Made by a program: the position numbers and the translations under genes. From Ectothiorhodospira shaposhnikovii (GTDB lineage: Bacteria; Pseudomonadota; Gammaproteobacteria; Ectothiorhodospirales; Ectothiorhodospiraceae): DNA of 64,000 nt. The notes below the pieces were generated by a model. That model was not told where the DNA came from, did no database searches, and worked only from the letters and a program-made list of their open reading frames with translations. Location of the stretch: the NCBI RefSeq assembly GCF_016584105.1, contig NZ_NRSM01000004.1, forward strand, positions 1 through 64,000. The letters run 5' to 3'. Positions 1-8,397 of this stretch are shown piece after piece; the stretch's first letter is position 1; every line of letters starts with the position of its first letter.

Positions 1-144
1 GATGCTCACCTGTAACAGACAGGCCTTCAGCAAACGCCATTCTTCCGCGGGCCAGAGTGGGTCTTGAGAGTTATTGGTCCGGTGCAGTATGACCACTCCC
101 AGGGTGCGCCCCGAGCCACCCTCCCAAGACAGACCTAGAAGCAT
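1..144 (-). CDS. possible partial gene, GAF-like fragment
   Basis: An open minus-strand frame runs off the left edge. From an ATG at 144 it reads about 48 residues with a pattern (L-G-V-V-I-L-H-R, then L-W-P-A-E-E-W-R-L-L) that resembles the end of a GAF sensory domain. The frame stays open further upstream, opposite the NnrS-like remnant, so the true start is unknown. Third-position GC is lower than in the housekeeping genes to the right. No full domain can be seen, and it may be a remnant or a chance frame. Confidence 0.25.
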   Translation of the reverse strand, partial: MLLGLSWEGGSGRTLGVVILHRTNNSQDPLWPAEEWRLLKACLLQVSI

Positions 145-408
145 TACAGTGTCGCCCCTCACCGGCTGGTATTCCTGCCCCGCATGATCCAGCTGATGCT
201 GACGATAGTCTTCGGATTTCTCATGACCACCTATCCCCACTGGATGAACGGCACCGAAATTCCCTGGTTCCGCTATGTGCCAGCCTGGGCCGGACTCACC
301 GGTGGCATGACGCTGTTCTATCTGGGACTGTTGACCCAAACAGTGTGGATCACCCTGAGTCTTGTGCTCTTTCTGGCCGTCTGGGCCTGGGCACTGGCGG
401 CACTGTAG
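139..408 (+). pseudogene. NnrS-like membrane protein remnant
   Basis: The frame follows an in-frame TAG at 136. It reads H-Y-S-V-A-P-H-R-L-V-F-L-P, then a hydrophobic stretch with G-F-L-M-T-T-Y-P-H-W-M, and two further hydrophobic segments, ending at a TAG at 406. These phrases match the N-terminal part of NnrS family proteins (haem/copper membrane proteins linked to nitric oxide stress), where an A-P-H-R-L-x-F start is followed by G-F-L-x-T-x-x-P-x-W. The usual stretch between the two phrases seems deleted and the remaining helices of a roughly 400-residue protein are missing. An ATG at 184 would give 74 residues. I read it as a decayed gene; a tiny functional membrane protein is less likely. 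Confidence 0.45.
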
Positions 409-451
409 GCGGTGTATCGTGGCGCCCCCACCACCGAGCGGCGGTACCCGC

Positions 452-1744
452 TCAGCGGATCAGCGACAGCCACCCGGCCAGGGCCAGCAGCGTGACCAGC
501 AGCACCGGCGGCGTGATCAGGATGCCGATCCTGAAATACTGTCCCCAGGTGATCTTGATGCCGCGCCGCGCCAGCACATGCAGCCACAACAAGGTGGCCA
601 GGCTGCCGATGGGGGTGATCTTCGGCCCCAGGTCCGAACCGATGATGTTGGCATAGATCATCGCCTCCTTGACCACGCCGGTGACGTTGGCCTCGTCGAT
701 GGACAGGGCCACCACCATCACCCCGGGCATGTTGTTCATGATGGAGGAGAAGAAGGCGGCGATGAAGCCGGTACCCACCGCCGCCGCCGTCACCCCATAC
801 TGACCGATCCAGTTCAGAGCGATGGCGATGTCCGCCGTCAACCCGGCATTGCGCAGGCCGTAGACCACCAGATACATGCCCACGGAGAAAATCACGATCT
901 GCCAGGGGGCGCTGACGAAGACCCGGCGGGTGGAAATCACATGTCCCCGGGCGGCCACCGCCAGCAGGATGGCGGCACCCAGCCCCACCATGGCGGAGAT
1001 GGGCACGCCCATGGGCTCGATCACCAGAAAGCAGAACAGCAGCAGGGCCAACACCACCCAGCCCGCCTTGAATACGGCCGGGTCCTTGATGGCCTGTTCG
1101 GGCCTGCGCAGACCGTCGAGGCTGTAGGTGCGGGGGATCTGTTTGCGGAAGAACAGGTACAGGATACCCAGCGAGGCGGTCACCGAGACGGCGTTCACCA
1201 CCATCATCACGGCGGCGTATTCGCGGAAGTTGATACCGAAGAAATCCGCCGAGACGATGTTCACCAGGTTGGAGGTGACCAGAGGCAGACTGGCGGTGTC
1301 GGCGATGAAGCCTGCGGCGATGACGAAGGCAAAGGCCGCCCCGGCGGTGAAGCCCAGGGCCAGGAGCATCTCCAGCACGATGGGGGTGAGCATGAGGGCG
1401 GCGCCGTCGTTGGCAAACATGGCGGCCACTGCGGCGCCCAGCAGGATGATGAACGCGTACAGGCGCAGGCCGCTCCCCTTGCCCCAGCGAGCCACGTGCA
1501 GGGCCGCCCATTCAAAGAATCCGGCCTCATCCAGGATCAGGGAGATGATGATGATGAATACGAAGGTGAGCGTGGCGTTCCAGACGATGTCCACCACGAT
1601 GGGCACGTCGGAGAACTGCACCACTCCCGTGGCCAGGGCCAGGGCCGCGCCGCCCAGGGCGCTCCAGCCGATGCCAAGCCCCTTGGGCTGCCAGATGACG
1701 AAGGTGATGGTGACGATGAAGATCGTCAGGGCGGTCAACAACAT
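452..1744 (-). CDS. arsB: arsenite efflux pump ArsB
   Basis: Inner-membrane carrier that exports arsenite or antimonite, either alone by proton exchange or with an ArsA ATPase. At 430 residues it matches the length of Escherichia coli ArsB. The start (M-L-L, then [11 protein letters not shown] near residue 18), F-A-N-D-G-A-A at 110-116, the [12 protein letters not shown] block at 158-169 and S-S-I-M-N-N-M-P near the C-terminus are family hallmarks. About eleven hydrophobic segments are visible. An AGGA ribosome site lies just before the ATG. It is divergent from arsC; no arsA, arsR or arsD is in the window. The first two helices and P-K-G-L-G signature separate it from NhaD and citrate carriers of the same superfamily. 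Confidence 0.94.
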   Translation of the reverse strand: MLLTALTIFIVTITFVIWQPKGLGIGWSALGGAALALATGVVQFSDVPIVVDIVWNATLTFVFIIIISLILDEAGFFEWAALHVARWGKGSGLRLYAFIILLGAAVAAMFANDGAALMLTPIVLEMLLALGFTAGAAFAFVIAAGFIADTASLPLVTSNLVNIVSADFFGINFREYAAVMMVVNAVSVTASLGILYLFFRKQIPRTYSLDGLRRPEQAIKDPAVFKAGWVVLALLLFCFLVIEPMGVPISAMVGLGAAILLAVAARGHVISTRRVFVSAPWQIVIFSVGMYLVVYGLRNAGLTADIAIALNWIGQYGVTAAAVGTGFIAAFFSSIMNNMPGVMVVALSIDEANVTGVVKEAMIYANIIGSDLGPKITPIGSLATLLWLHVLARRGIKITWGQYFRIGILITPPVLLVTLLALAGWLSLIR

Positions 1745-1945
1745 GGATATGTCCTGTGGTCGGGTTCAGTCAGACAGCCACTGCCGCACCTCGCCATGGC
1801 CTTCGGCATGGAAGCGCTGTGCACCAGGGTGAAGATTGCCAGCATGCACTATGCCGGGTCATTCATTAGTCATGAGAGATAAGATATAGTCCATACCGCA
1901 TATTCGCAAGAACAAATATCTATTCACCCACCAAGGCACAGCCCC
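1745..1945. promoter_or_regulatory. divergent arsB/arsC control region
   Basis: This 201-base gap separates the divergent arsB and arsC starts. Its right half (about 1860-1925) is much richer in A and T than the surroundings. TATAGT at 1885-1890 could be a -10 for arsC, but the matching -35 is poor. A weak inverted repeat, ATATT at 1900-1904 and AATAT at 1915-1919, could be an ArsR-type operator. It is too short to call with confidence. Confidence 0.35.
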
Positions 1946-2377
1946 ATGACTTCATCAAATAATCCCAGCATCCTGTTCCTCTGCACCGGCAACTCCTGCC
2001 GTTCCCAGATGGCTGAAGGCTTTGCCCGTCATCTGGGAGGCGACGCCTTCCGGATCCAGTCGGCGGGGATCGAGGCCCACGGCAAGAACCCCCGGGCCAT
2101 CCTGGCCATGGCGGAACTGGGGATCGACATCAGCGGCCAGGAATCCACCCGCGTCACCGATGCCATGCTGGTGGAGGCGGATCTGGTGGTGACGGTCTGT
2201 GGGCACGCGGATGAACATTGCCCCCTGCTGCCTCCGGGCACACGGCGCCTGCACTGGCCCCTGACGGACCCGGCCAAGGCCACCGGCACCGAGGAAGAGA
2301 TCAACCTGGCCTTCAGGCAGATACGGGACGAGATCCGGGCGCGGGTGAGCACCCTGCTGGCAGATCTGAAGCGCTGA
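1946..2377 (+). CDS. arsC: arsenate reductase ArsC, thioredoxin-coupled type
   Basis: Cytoplasmic enzyme that reduces arsenate to arsenite for export by ArsB. The protein has 143 residues with the low-molecular-weight phosphatase fold. The P-loop C-T-G-N-S-C-R-S puts the nucleophile at Cys13 and Arg19 in the loop. The second redox pair, Cys85 and Cys92 in V-C-G-H-A-D-E-H-C-P, is the arrangement of the Staphylococcus/Bacillus type, which is recycled by thioredoxin rather than glutaredoxin. D-P at 108-109 fits the catalytic aspartate loop. It starts at ATG 1946 and ends just before a strong terminator. Together with arsB it forms a minimal arsenate resistance pair. Confidence 0.95.
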   Translation: MTSSNNPSILFLCTGNSCRSQMAEGFARHLGGDAFRIQSAGIEAHGKNPRAILAMAELGIDISGQESTRVTDAMLVEADLVVTVCGHADEHCPLLPPGTRRLHWPLTDPAKATGTEEEINLAFRQIRDEIRARVSTLLADLKR

Positions 2378-2381
2378 AACG

Positions 2382-2418
2382 AAAAAACCCGCGCCGGGAT
2401 GACCGACGCGGGTTTTTT
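2382..2418. terminator. bidirectional intrinsic terminator
   Basis: AAAAAACCCGCG at 2382-2393 pairs with CGCGGGTTTTTT at 2407-2418, giving a GC stem with a T-run on both strands. It can end arsC on the plus strand and the tRNA-fMet transcript on the minus strand. Confidence 0.87.
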
Positions 2419-2430
2419 GTACTTCGAATG

Positions 2431-2507
2431 TGGTAGCGGGGGCAGGATTCGAACCTGCGACCTTCGGGTTATGAGCCCGACGAGCTGCCAGACTGCTCCA
2501 CCCCGCA
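2431..2507 (-). tRNA. initiator tRNA-Met (CAT)
   Basis: A 77-base cloverleaf on the minus strand with encoded CCA. The anticodon is CAT. Two initiator hallmarks are visible: three consecutive G:C pairs in the anticodon stem (GGG-CTCATAA-CCC) and an unpaired first acceptor position. That position is T1 opposite T72 rather than the usual C1:A72. In E. coli the tRNA-Leu/tRNA-fMet pair sits between secG and rimP-nusA; here the nuo operon lies between the two tRNAs and arsenic genes follow. Confidence 0.96.
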
Positions 2508-2520
2508 ACTGAAGATATGT

Positions 2521-2549
2521 ATACTACCGATCTTGCCCGGATAATACAA
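2521..2549 (-). promoter_or_regulatory. candidate promoter for initiator tRNA
   Basis: On the minus strand TTGTAT (2544-2549) and TAGTAT (2521-2526) are 17 bases apart. Transcription would begin about seven bases before the tRNA. The hexamers are imperfect, so the tRNA could also be read from the nuo operon. Confidence 0.45.
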
Positions 2550-2574
2550 GGGTTTCATCCAACTTTTTTGCAAC

Positions 2575-2901
2575 TCATGCACCACGGTGGACCAGGTGTC
2601 GGCGCAGATCATGTCGATAGATGAATCCGGGCATGGCAAACACGGCAAACATGGACAGGGTGATGGCATAGAACTGCCAGCCCTGGGTATGGATCGTGCC
2701 GGTGACCAGACGCTCCAGCCCAAGGCCGATGGCCACCACCAGGGCGTAGAGTATACCCCATTCCAGAAAGCGCATGAAGGCCGGTTTGGCATCGCCCCGT
2801 GGCGTCAGAACGAACAGGACCCGTTCATTGAGCCACGGCAGGTTGGCTGCCGCCAGGGCGATGAGAAGATAGAGCCACACGGTAACCTGCAAAAGATCCA
2901 T
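2575..2901 (-). CDS. DUF2818 family small membrane protein
   Basis: A 108-residue protein with about three hydrophobic segments (residues 5-20, 48-66 and 76-93) and a basic, His/Arg-rich C-terminus (Y-R-H-D-L-R-R-H-L-V-H-R). It begins 10 bases after the nuoN stop, so it is almost certainly the last gene of the complex I operon. Members of this uncharacterised family are known next to nuoN in beta- and some gammaproteobacteria. Position suggests an accessory or assembly role in the membrane arm, but nothing in the sequence shows a catalytic function. Confidence 0.8.
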   Translation of the reverse strand: MDLLQVTVWLYLLIALAAANLPWLNERVLFVLTPRGDAKPAFMRFLEWGILYALVVAIGLGLERLVTGTIHTQGWQFYAITLSMFAVFAMPGFIYRHDLRRHLVHRGA

Positions 2902-2911
2902 ACCCCCTCCC

Positions 2912-4348
2912 CTACCGGACCGCTGCAGTCAGCGACATCAGGATGCCGGGGAAGATCCCCAGACCCAGCATCAGCAGACCGTTGACCGACAGCACCACGT
3001 TGAAATCCATGCCCCGGGACAGTTCGGTCCGATCCTCCGGCTTGTCGAAGTACATGAACTTGATGATGCGCAGGTAGTAGAAGGCACCGATCACCGACAT
3101 CAGGACGGCGAACACGGCTATCCAGACGAAGTCCACCTGCACCACCGCCTGCAGCACCGCCAGCTTGGCATAGAAACCCAGGGTAGGCGGCAGGCCTGCC
3201 ATGGAAGCCATCAGCAGCAACATGATGAAGGCAAACCAGGGACTGCGTTCATTCAGGCCGCGGAAATCCTGGATGTTGTCCGCCTCGAAGCCCTGGCGGG
3301 ACAGATACAGCACCATGCCGAAGCCGCCGGCTGCCATCAGGGCATAGGCGATCACATAGAACAGGGCCGCCGCATTCCCCTCCGTCGTCCCGGCCATGAC
3401 GGCCAGCAGCACGAACCCGACGTGGGAAATGGTGGAATAGGCGAACATGCGCTTGATGTTGGTCTGGGCGATGGCCACCACGTTGCCCACCGCCAGGGAA
3501 AGCACCGCCAGGATCAGCAGCATGCCTTGCCAGTCCGCGTGCAGCGGCCCAAGGCCATCCACCAGTAGGCGCATGATGATGGCCAGAGCGGCGATCTTGG
3601 GCGCCGTGCCGATAAACAGAGTCACCGGTGTGGGCGCGCCGTGGTACACATCCGGCAGCCACATGTGGAAGGGCACCGCCCCCAGCTTGAACGCCAGGGC
3701 CACCACCACGAAGGCCAGGGCGAACACCAGGGCCATGTTGAATTCACCAGAGGCCGTCAGGATGCCCGCGGTCACACCGGCGATGTCCAGGGTACCCGTG
3801 ATGCCGTAGAGCATGGACATGCCGTAGAGCAGTACGCCCGAGGCAATCGACCCCAGCACGAAGTACTTCATGGCGGACTCGGCCGCCTGGGTGGAATCCC
3901 GATTGAAGGCCACCATGGCATAGAGGCACAGGGACAGTAGCTCAAGCCCGAGATAGAGGGTGAGCAGGCTGTTGGCCGAGATCATCACCATCATCCCCAG
4001 CACCCCGAACAGCCCCAGGACATAGAACTCACCCTGGTACAGATCCCGGCTCATCAGGTAGGGCCGCGCATAGAGGAAGACCACCGCCGAAATCAGCAAC
4101 ACCACCGACTTGAGCAGATCCGACATAGGATCGGCCACGAAGGTACCGGACATGGTGATCCGTACCTCCGGCGCCGCCAGCCACAGGGTCAGCAGCAGGG
4201 CGCCCAACAGAGAGAACTGAGCCAGTCCGTAGGTGATGTCACGCCGGGCCTGGGGGATGAACAGATCCGCCACCAGGATGAAGCAGCCCATGCCCAGCAG
4301 GAAGAGCTCGGGAATGACGGGGATGAAGTCCGGAATCTCAAAGGTCAT
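2912..4348 (-). CDS. nuoN: NADH-quinone oxidoreductase subunit N
   Basis: Antiporter-like membrane subunit of complex I, one of three proton-channel subunits in the membrane arm. At 478 residues with about 14 hydrophobic helices it matches E. coli NuoN in size. The proton-antiporter signature is visible: a charged helix around L-G-L-E-L-L-S-L, the [14 protein letters not shown] segment with P-T-P-V-T just after it, and [15 protein letters not shown]. It lies 18 bases after nuoM and 10 bases before the DUF2818 gene. Confidence 0.97.
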   Translation of the reverse strand: MTFEIPDFIPVIPELFLLGMGCFILVADLFIPQARRDITYGLAQFSLLGALLLTLWLAAPEVRITMSGTFVADPMSDLLKSVVLLISAVVFLYARPYLMSRDLYQGEFYVLGLFGVLGMMVMISANSLLTLYLGLELLSLCLYAMVAFNRDSTQAAESAMKYFVLGSIASGVLLYGMSMLYGITGTLDIAGVTAGILTASGEFNMALVFALAFVVVALAFKLGAVPFHMWLPDVYHGAPTPVTLFIGTAPKIAALAIIMRLLVDGLGPLHADWQGMLLILAVLSLAVGNVVAIAQTNIKRMFAYSTISHVGFVLLAVMAGTTEGNAAALFYVIAYALMAAGGFGMVLYLSRQGFEADNIQDFRGLNERSPWFAFIMLLLMASMAGLPPTLGFYAKLAVLQAVVQVDFVWIAVFAVLMSVIGAFYYLRIIKFMYFDKPEDRTELSRGMDFNVVLSVNGLLMLGLGIFPGILMSLTAAVR

Positions 4349-4366
4349 ATCGGCATCCAGGAGAGC

Positions 4367-5881
4367 TTAGAGCTTGGAAACGGCGATATGCCGCACCAGG
4401 TTGTCCACGGTGGCGTCCAGCACATCCAGCAGGGGCGCCGGCCAGACCCCCAGAAGGAGCACGGCAAAGGCCAGCACGCCCAGCACCCAGAACTCACGCC
4501 GGTTCACATCCGTCAGTTTGGCCACGTTGTCATTGGCCACCTCGCCGTAGACCACCCGCTTCACCAGCCACAGGGTATAGGCCGCGGCCAGGATCAGGGT
4601 GGTGGCGGCCAGCAGGGCAATCCAGAAGTCGGCGCGGAAGGCGGCCAGGATCACCATGAACTCGCCCACGAAGCCCGAGGTACCCGGCAGTCCCGTGTTG
4701 GCCATGGCGAACAGCACGAAGAAGGCGGCGAACCAGGGCATGGTGTTGGCCACACCGCCGTAATCGGCGATCCGGCGGCTGTGCATGCGGTCATAGAGCA
4801 CGCCCACGCAGAGGAACATGGCCGCGGAGATCAGGCCGTGGGAGATCATCTGCACCATGCCGCCGCTGATCCCCAGGGCGGCCCCCTGCCAGGAGCCGGT
4901 GTTGTTGAAGATCATGAAGACGATGAAGAAACCCAGGGTCACGAAGCCCATGTGGGCGATGGACGAATAGGCAATCAGCTTTTTCATGTCCTGCTGCATC
5001 AGGGCCACCAGGCCGATGTAGACCACGGCGATCAGGGACAGGGTCACCATCAGCCAGTCCAGGGCCATGGCCGCGTCCGGGGCGATCGGCAGGGAAAAGC
5101 GCAGAAAGCCGTAGCCGCCGATCTTGAGCATGATCGCCGCCAGGATCACCGACCCCCCGGTGGGTGCCTCCACGTGGGCATCCGGCAACCAGGTATGGAC
5201 CGGGAACATGGGAATCTTCACCCCGAAGGCCAGCAGCATCCCCAGGAAGATCAGCGTCTGGGCGGTCATGCCCAGGGGCAGATGGTGGAAATCCAGGATG
5301 GCGAAGCTGCCGGACTGGGTATACAGGTAGATCAGGCCGATGAGCAGGAATACCGAGCCCAGGAAGGTGTAGAGGAAGAACTTGAGGGTGGCGTAGATCC
5401 GGTTGGGACCGCCCCAGATGCCGATCACTAGGAACATGGGGATCAGCATGGCCTCGAAGAAGACGTAGAACAGCACTGCGTCCAGGGCCGAGAAGACCCC
5501 GATCATCAGGCCCTCCATGACCAGGAAGGCCGCCAGATACTGGGATACCCGGTACTGGATCGCCTCCCAGGCGGCGATGACCACCAGCACCGTGGTGAAG
5601 GTGGTGAGCAGGATCAACGGCATGGAGATCCCGTCCACGCCCAGGTGGTAATGGATGTTGAAGGTGCTGATCCAGGGGATCATCTCCACGAATTGCATCT
5701 CGTGGGTGCCGCGGTCGAACTGGGTAAACAGCGGGATGCTCACCAGGAAGGTCAGCACCGCGAAGGCCAGGCCCACGCGCCGGGATGCCTCGGGCATCCG
5801 GTCACCCATGGTCAGGACGATCAGGCCGCCGAGTATCGGCGTCCATATCACAAGAGAGAGCAGTGGCCAGTCAGCGAACAT
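4367..5881 (-). CDS. nuoM: NADH-quinone oxidoreductase subunit M
   Basis: Second antiporter-like subunit of complex I, 504 residues and about 14 helices. Diagnostic segments are H-L-G-V-D-G-I-S near residue 80, F-Y-V-F-F-E-A-M-L-I-P-M-F (the glutamate needed for proton movement), F-P-V-H-T-W-L-P-D-A-H-V-E-A-P-T, and M-K-K-L-I-A-Y-S-S-I-A-H-M-G-F. It starts 57 bases after nuoL, the second widest gap in this operon. No truncation is seen. Confidence 0.97.
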   Translation of the reverse strand: MFADWPLLSLVIWTPILGGLIVLTMGDRMPEASRRVGLAFAVLTFLVSIPLFTQFDRGTHEMQFVEMIPWISTFNIHYHLGVDGISMPLILLTTFTTVLVVIAAWEAIQYRVSQYLAAFLVMEGLMIGVFSALDAVLFYVFFEAMLIPMFLVIGIWGGPNRIYATLKFFLYTFLGSVFLLIGLIYLYTQSGSFAILDFHHLPLGMTAQTLIFLGMLLAFGVKIPMFPVHTWLPDAHVEAPTGGSVILAAIMLKIGGYGFLRFSLPIAPDAAMALDWLMVTLSLIAVVYIGLVALMQQDMKKLIAYSSIAHMGFVTLGFFIVFMIFNNTGSWQGAALGISGGMVQMISHGLISAAMFLCVGVLYDRMHSRRIADYGGVANTMPWFAAFFVLFAMANTGLPGTSGFVGEFMVILAAFRADFWIALLAATTLILAAAYTLWLVKRVVYGEVANDNVAKLTDVNRREFWVLGVLAFAVLLLGVWPAPLLDVLDATVDNLVRHIAVSKL

Positions 5882-5938
5882 TATTTCTTCCCAGTGGAAT
5901 CCTGCGTTGATCCTGTCGTTGCACCCAGCACAACCACG

Positions 5939-7939
5939 CTAGAAGGCGAACGCCATGATGAGCACCAGCAGACCGATGATCATGGCGAAGGCGTAGTGAT
6001 ACACGTAGCCCGTCTGCACATGACGCACCTGCCGGGACAACCAGCCCACCGCCCTGGCACTGCCGTTGACGATGGTCGTATCGATCACCAACGTGTCACC
6101 AAAGCGCCACAACCACTGTCCCAGGCGTTGGGTTCCCCTGGCGAATACCACATCATTGAACCGGTCGAAGCCGTAGCTCCGGGTGAGCAGGTCATAGGCC
6201 CACGGAGCACGCTGACGCGCTTCGTCGGCCAGTTCCGGACGCTTCATGTACACATACCAGGCCGTGGCCAGACCCGCCATGGCCAGCCAGAAGGGCGGCA
6301 TCGCCAGGCCGTGGGTGATGTAGCCCATGACCCCGGTGTAGCCCTCGCCCAGGCGAGCCAGCACATCCCGGGTCTCATCCACATGGATCACGCCGGAGAA
6401 GAAATCACCGAACAACATGGGACCGACGAAATAACCCGCCAGCACCGAGGGGATCGCCAGCAGGATCAGGGGCACGGTCACCACCCAGGGAGACTCCTTC
6501 GGGTCGCCCTTGAGGCCGTGGCCATGGCCGGCATGATCATGCCCATGATCGTGGTCGGTGCCGGGTGCCGCATGGCGGAAACGTTCCTCGCCATGGAATA
6601 CCAGGAAGAACATGCGGAAGGTGTACAGGGCGGTGACGAATACCCCCAGCAGCACCAGCACATAGGCGATACCCGCCCCCGGGATCTCCGACAGGGACAC
6701 GGCCTCGATGATGCCGTCCTTGGAGAAGAAACCGGCCAGACCCGGGAAACCGATCAGGGCCAGGGACCCGATCAGGGCGGTGGCATAGGTGATGGGCATG
6801 TACTTGCGCAGCCCGCCCATGCGACGGATGTCCTGCTCATGATGCATGGCCATGATCACCGAACCGGCGGCCAGGAACAGAAGGGCCTTGAAGAAGGCAT
6901 GGGTCATCAGGTGGAAGATGCCCGCCGCATAGGCGGAGGCACCCAGGGCCACCGTCATGTAACCCAGCTGGGACAGGGTGGAATAGGCCACCACCCGCTT
7001 GATGTCGTTCTGCACCAGACCCACCAGCCCCATGAAGAAGGCGGTGACGGCACCGATGATGAGCACAAAACTCAAGGCGGTGACGGAGAATTCGTACAGG
7101 GGCGACATGCGCGCCACCATGAAGATCCCCGCCGTCACCATGGTGGCGGCGTGGATCAGGGCCGAGATGGGGGTTGGGCCTTCCATGGAGTCGGGCAGCC
7201 ACACATGCAGGGGCACCTGGGCCGACTTGGCCATGGCACCGATGAACAGCAGGATGCAGGCCACGGTCAGCAGGGACCATTCAGTACCCGGCAGGACGGT
7301 GATACCGGCATGGGACATGCCTTCGGCCTGACCGAAGACGGTGGCGTAGTCCAGGCTGCCGGTGTAGAAGACGATGGCGGCAATCCCGAGCACGAAGGCA
7401 AAGTCCCCCACCCGGTTGACGATGAAGGCCTTGAGGTTGGCGTAGATGGCGGTGGGCCGCTTGAACCAGAAACCGATGAGCAGGTAGGACACCAGGCCCA
7501 CGGCCTCCCAGCCGAAGAACAGCTGCATGAAGTTGTTGGCCATCACCAGCATCAGCATGGAGAAGGTGAACAGGGAAATCAGGGCAAAGAAGCGCTGATA
7601 GCCCGGGTCCTCATGCATGTAGCCGATGGTGTAGATGTGCACCATCAGGGAGAGGAAGGTCACCACCAGCATCATCAGAGCAGTGAGGTTATCGATCAAA
7701 AACCCCACCTCGAAGCGGATGCCGTCACTCACCAGCCAGGTGTAGACGGTCTCGTTGTAGACCTCGGCCCCGCCGATCACATGCTGCCAGAACACCACCA
7801 GCGAGAGCAGGAAGGAGACGGCCACCCCGGCGATGGTGGCGGTATGCGCCCAGGTCCGCCCGAGCTGCCGGCCGAACAGACCGGCGGCGATGGCCCCGAA
7901 CAGGGGGGCGAGTACGATGAGCAGATAGATAGTATCCAT
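5939..7939 (-). CDS. nuoL: NADH-quinone oxidoreductase subunit L
   Basis: The distal antiporter-like subunit of complex I, which also carries the long lateral helix clamping the membrane arm. At 666 residues it is slightly longer than E. coli NuoL. The N-terminal half contains F-G-W-E-A-V-G-L-V-S-Y-L-L-I-G-F-W, P-L-H-V-W-L-P-D-S-M-E-G-P-T-P and I-K-R-V-V-A-Y-S-T-L-S-Q-L-G-Y. The C-terminal lateral helix region follows a loop unusually rich in His and Asp (about 6515-6578). It begins 3 bases after the nuoK stop. Confidence 0.97.
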   Translation of the reverse strand: MDTIYLLIVLAPLFGAIAAGLFGRQLGRTWAHTATIAGVAVSFLLSLVVFWQHVIGGAEVYNETVYTWLVSDGIRFEVGFLIDNLTALMMLVVTFLSLMVHIYTIGYMHEDPGYQRFFALISLFTFSMLMLVMANNFMQLFFGWEAVGLVSYLLIGFWFKRPTAIYANLKAFIVNRVGDFAFVLGIAAIVFYTGSLDYATVFGQAEGMSHAGITVLPGTEWSLLTVACILLFIGAMAKSAQVPLHVWLPDSMEGPTPISALIHAATMVTAGIFMVARMSPLYEFSVTALSFVLIIGAVTAFFMGLVGLVQNDIKRVVAYSTLSQLGYMTVALGASAYAAGIFHLMTHAFFKALLFLAAGSVIMAMHHEQDIRRMGGLRKYMPITYATALIGSLALIGFPGLAGFFSKDGIIEAVSLSEIPGAGIAYVLVLLGVFVTALYTFRMFFLVFHGEERFRHAAPGTDHDHGHDHAGHGHGLKGDPKESPWVVTVPLILLAIPSVLAGYFVGPMLFGDFFSGVIHVDETRDVLARLGEGYTGVMGYITHGLAMPPFWLAMAGLATAWYVYMKRPELADEARQRAPWAYDLLTRSYGFDRFNDVVFARGTQRLGQWLWRFGDTLVIDTTIVNGSARAVGWLSRQVRHVQTGYVYHYAFAMIIGLLVLIMAFAF

Positions 7940-7942
7940 GCC

Positions 7943-8248
7943 CTACCCCTTCATCTCGTCCAGATCCTGGACGTTGATGGTCTGTCGATTACGGAACACC
8001 AGCACCAGGATGGCCAGGCCGATGGCCGCCTCCGCCGCTGCCACGGTGAGGATGAAGAACACGAAGATCTGCCCCGCCAGATCCCCCAGGTAATGGGAAA
8101 AGGCGACGAAGTTCATGTTCACCGCCAGCAACATGAGTTCAATGCACATGAGCAGGAGGATCAGGTTTTTCCTGTTCAGGAAGATCCCGGTGACGCTCAG
8201 CGCGAACAGGATCGCCCCAAGGATGAGGTAATGCGACAGAGGAATCAT
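7943..8248 (-). CDS. nuoK: NADH-quinone oxidoreductase subunit K
   Basis: Small membrane subunit of complex I with three helices, homologous to MrpC. At 101 residues it has the standard length. The two conserved glutamates of the proton path sit in helices 2 and 3 ([12 protein letters not shown] and [10 protein letters not shown]). It begins with [11 protein letters not shown], the usual start. In most genomes nuoJ and nuoK overlap or are a few bases apart; here 149 bases separate them. Confidence 0.97.
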   Translation of the reverse strand: MIPLSHYLILGAILFALSVTGIFLNRKNLILLLMCIELMLLAVNMNFVAFSHYLGDLAGQIFVFFILTVAAAEAAIGLAILVLVFRNRQTINVQDLDEMKG

Positions 8249-8391
8249 GCTTGGTCCCGTTTTTGGCCCAGCGCAGGTCTCGCCACGGCGCCCGCTTGGG
8301 TGTTTTCGTTCAGCCCTGTAGATTCAGTCCAGGAACCCGCCCGCCATGCCGAGCCGGTCAGGACGGAAAGGTTCAGGGTCCATCGGCCCAT
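8245..8391 (-). CDS. possible 48-residue ORF in the nuoJ-nuoK gap
   Basis: An ATG frame starts 7 bases after the nuoJ stop and fills the gap exactly; its TGA overlaps the nuoK ATG (ATGA). The product has no hydrophobic helix or recognisable domain and a Trp- and Gly-rich start. No ribosome site is visible and GC at third positions is lower than in nuo genes. The exact fit argues for translational coupling, while composition argues for a chance frame or a decayed insertion. Confidence 0.2.
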   Translation of the reverse strand: MGRWTLNLSVLTGSAWRAGSWTESTGLNENTQAGAVARPALGQKRDQA

Positions 8392-8397
8392 GTGACG

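Noticed and set aside
318-1511. A 397-codon minus-strand frame overlapping arsB
   Set aside because: It is an Arg/His/Gly-rich alternative frame of arsB without domain features; arsB in the other frame matches its family from end to end.
1900-1919. ATATT...AATAT as an ArsR operator
   Set aside because: Five-base arms in an AT-rich promoter occur easily by chance, and no arsR is visible. It is kept only as a weak remark in the control-region entry.
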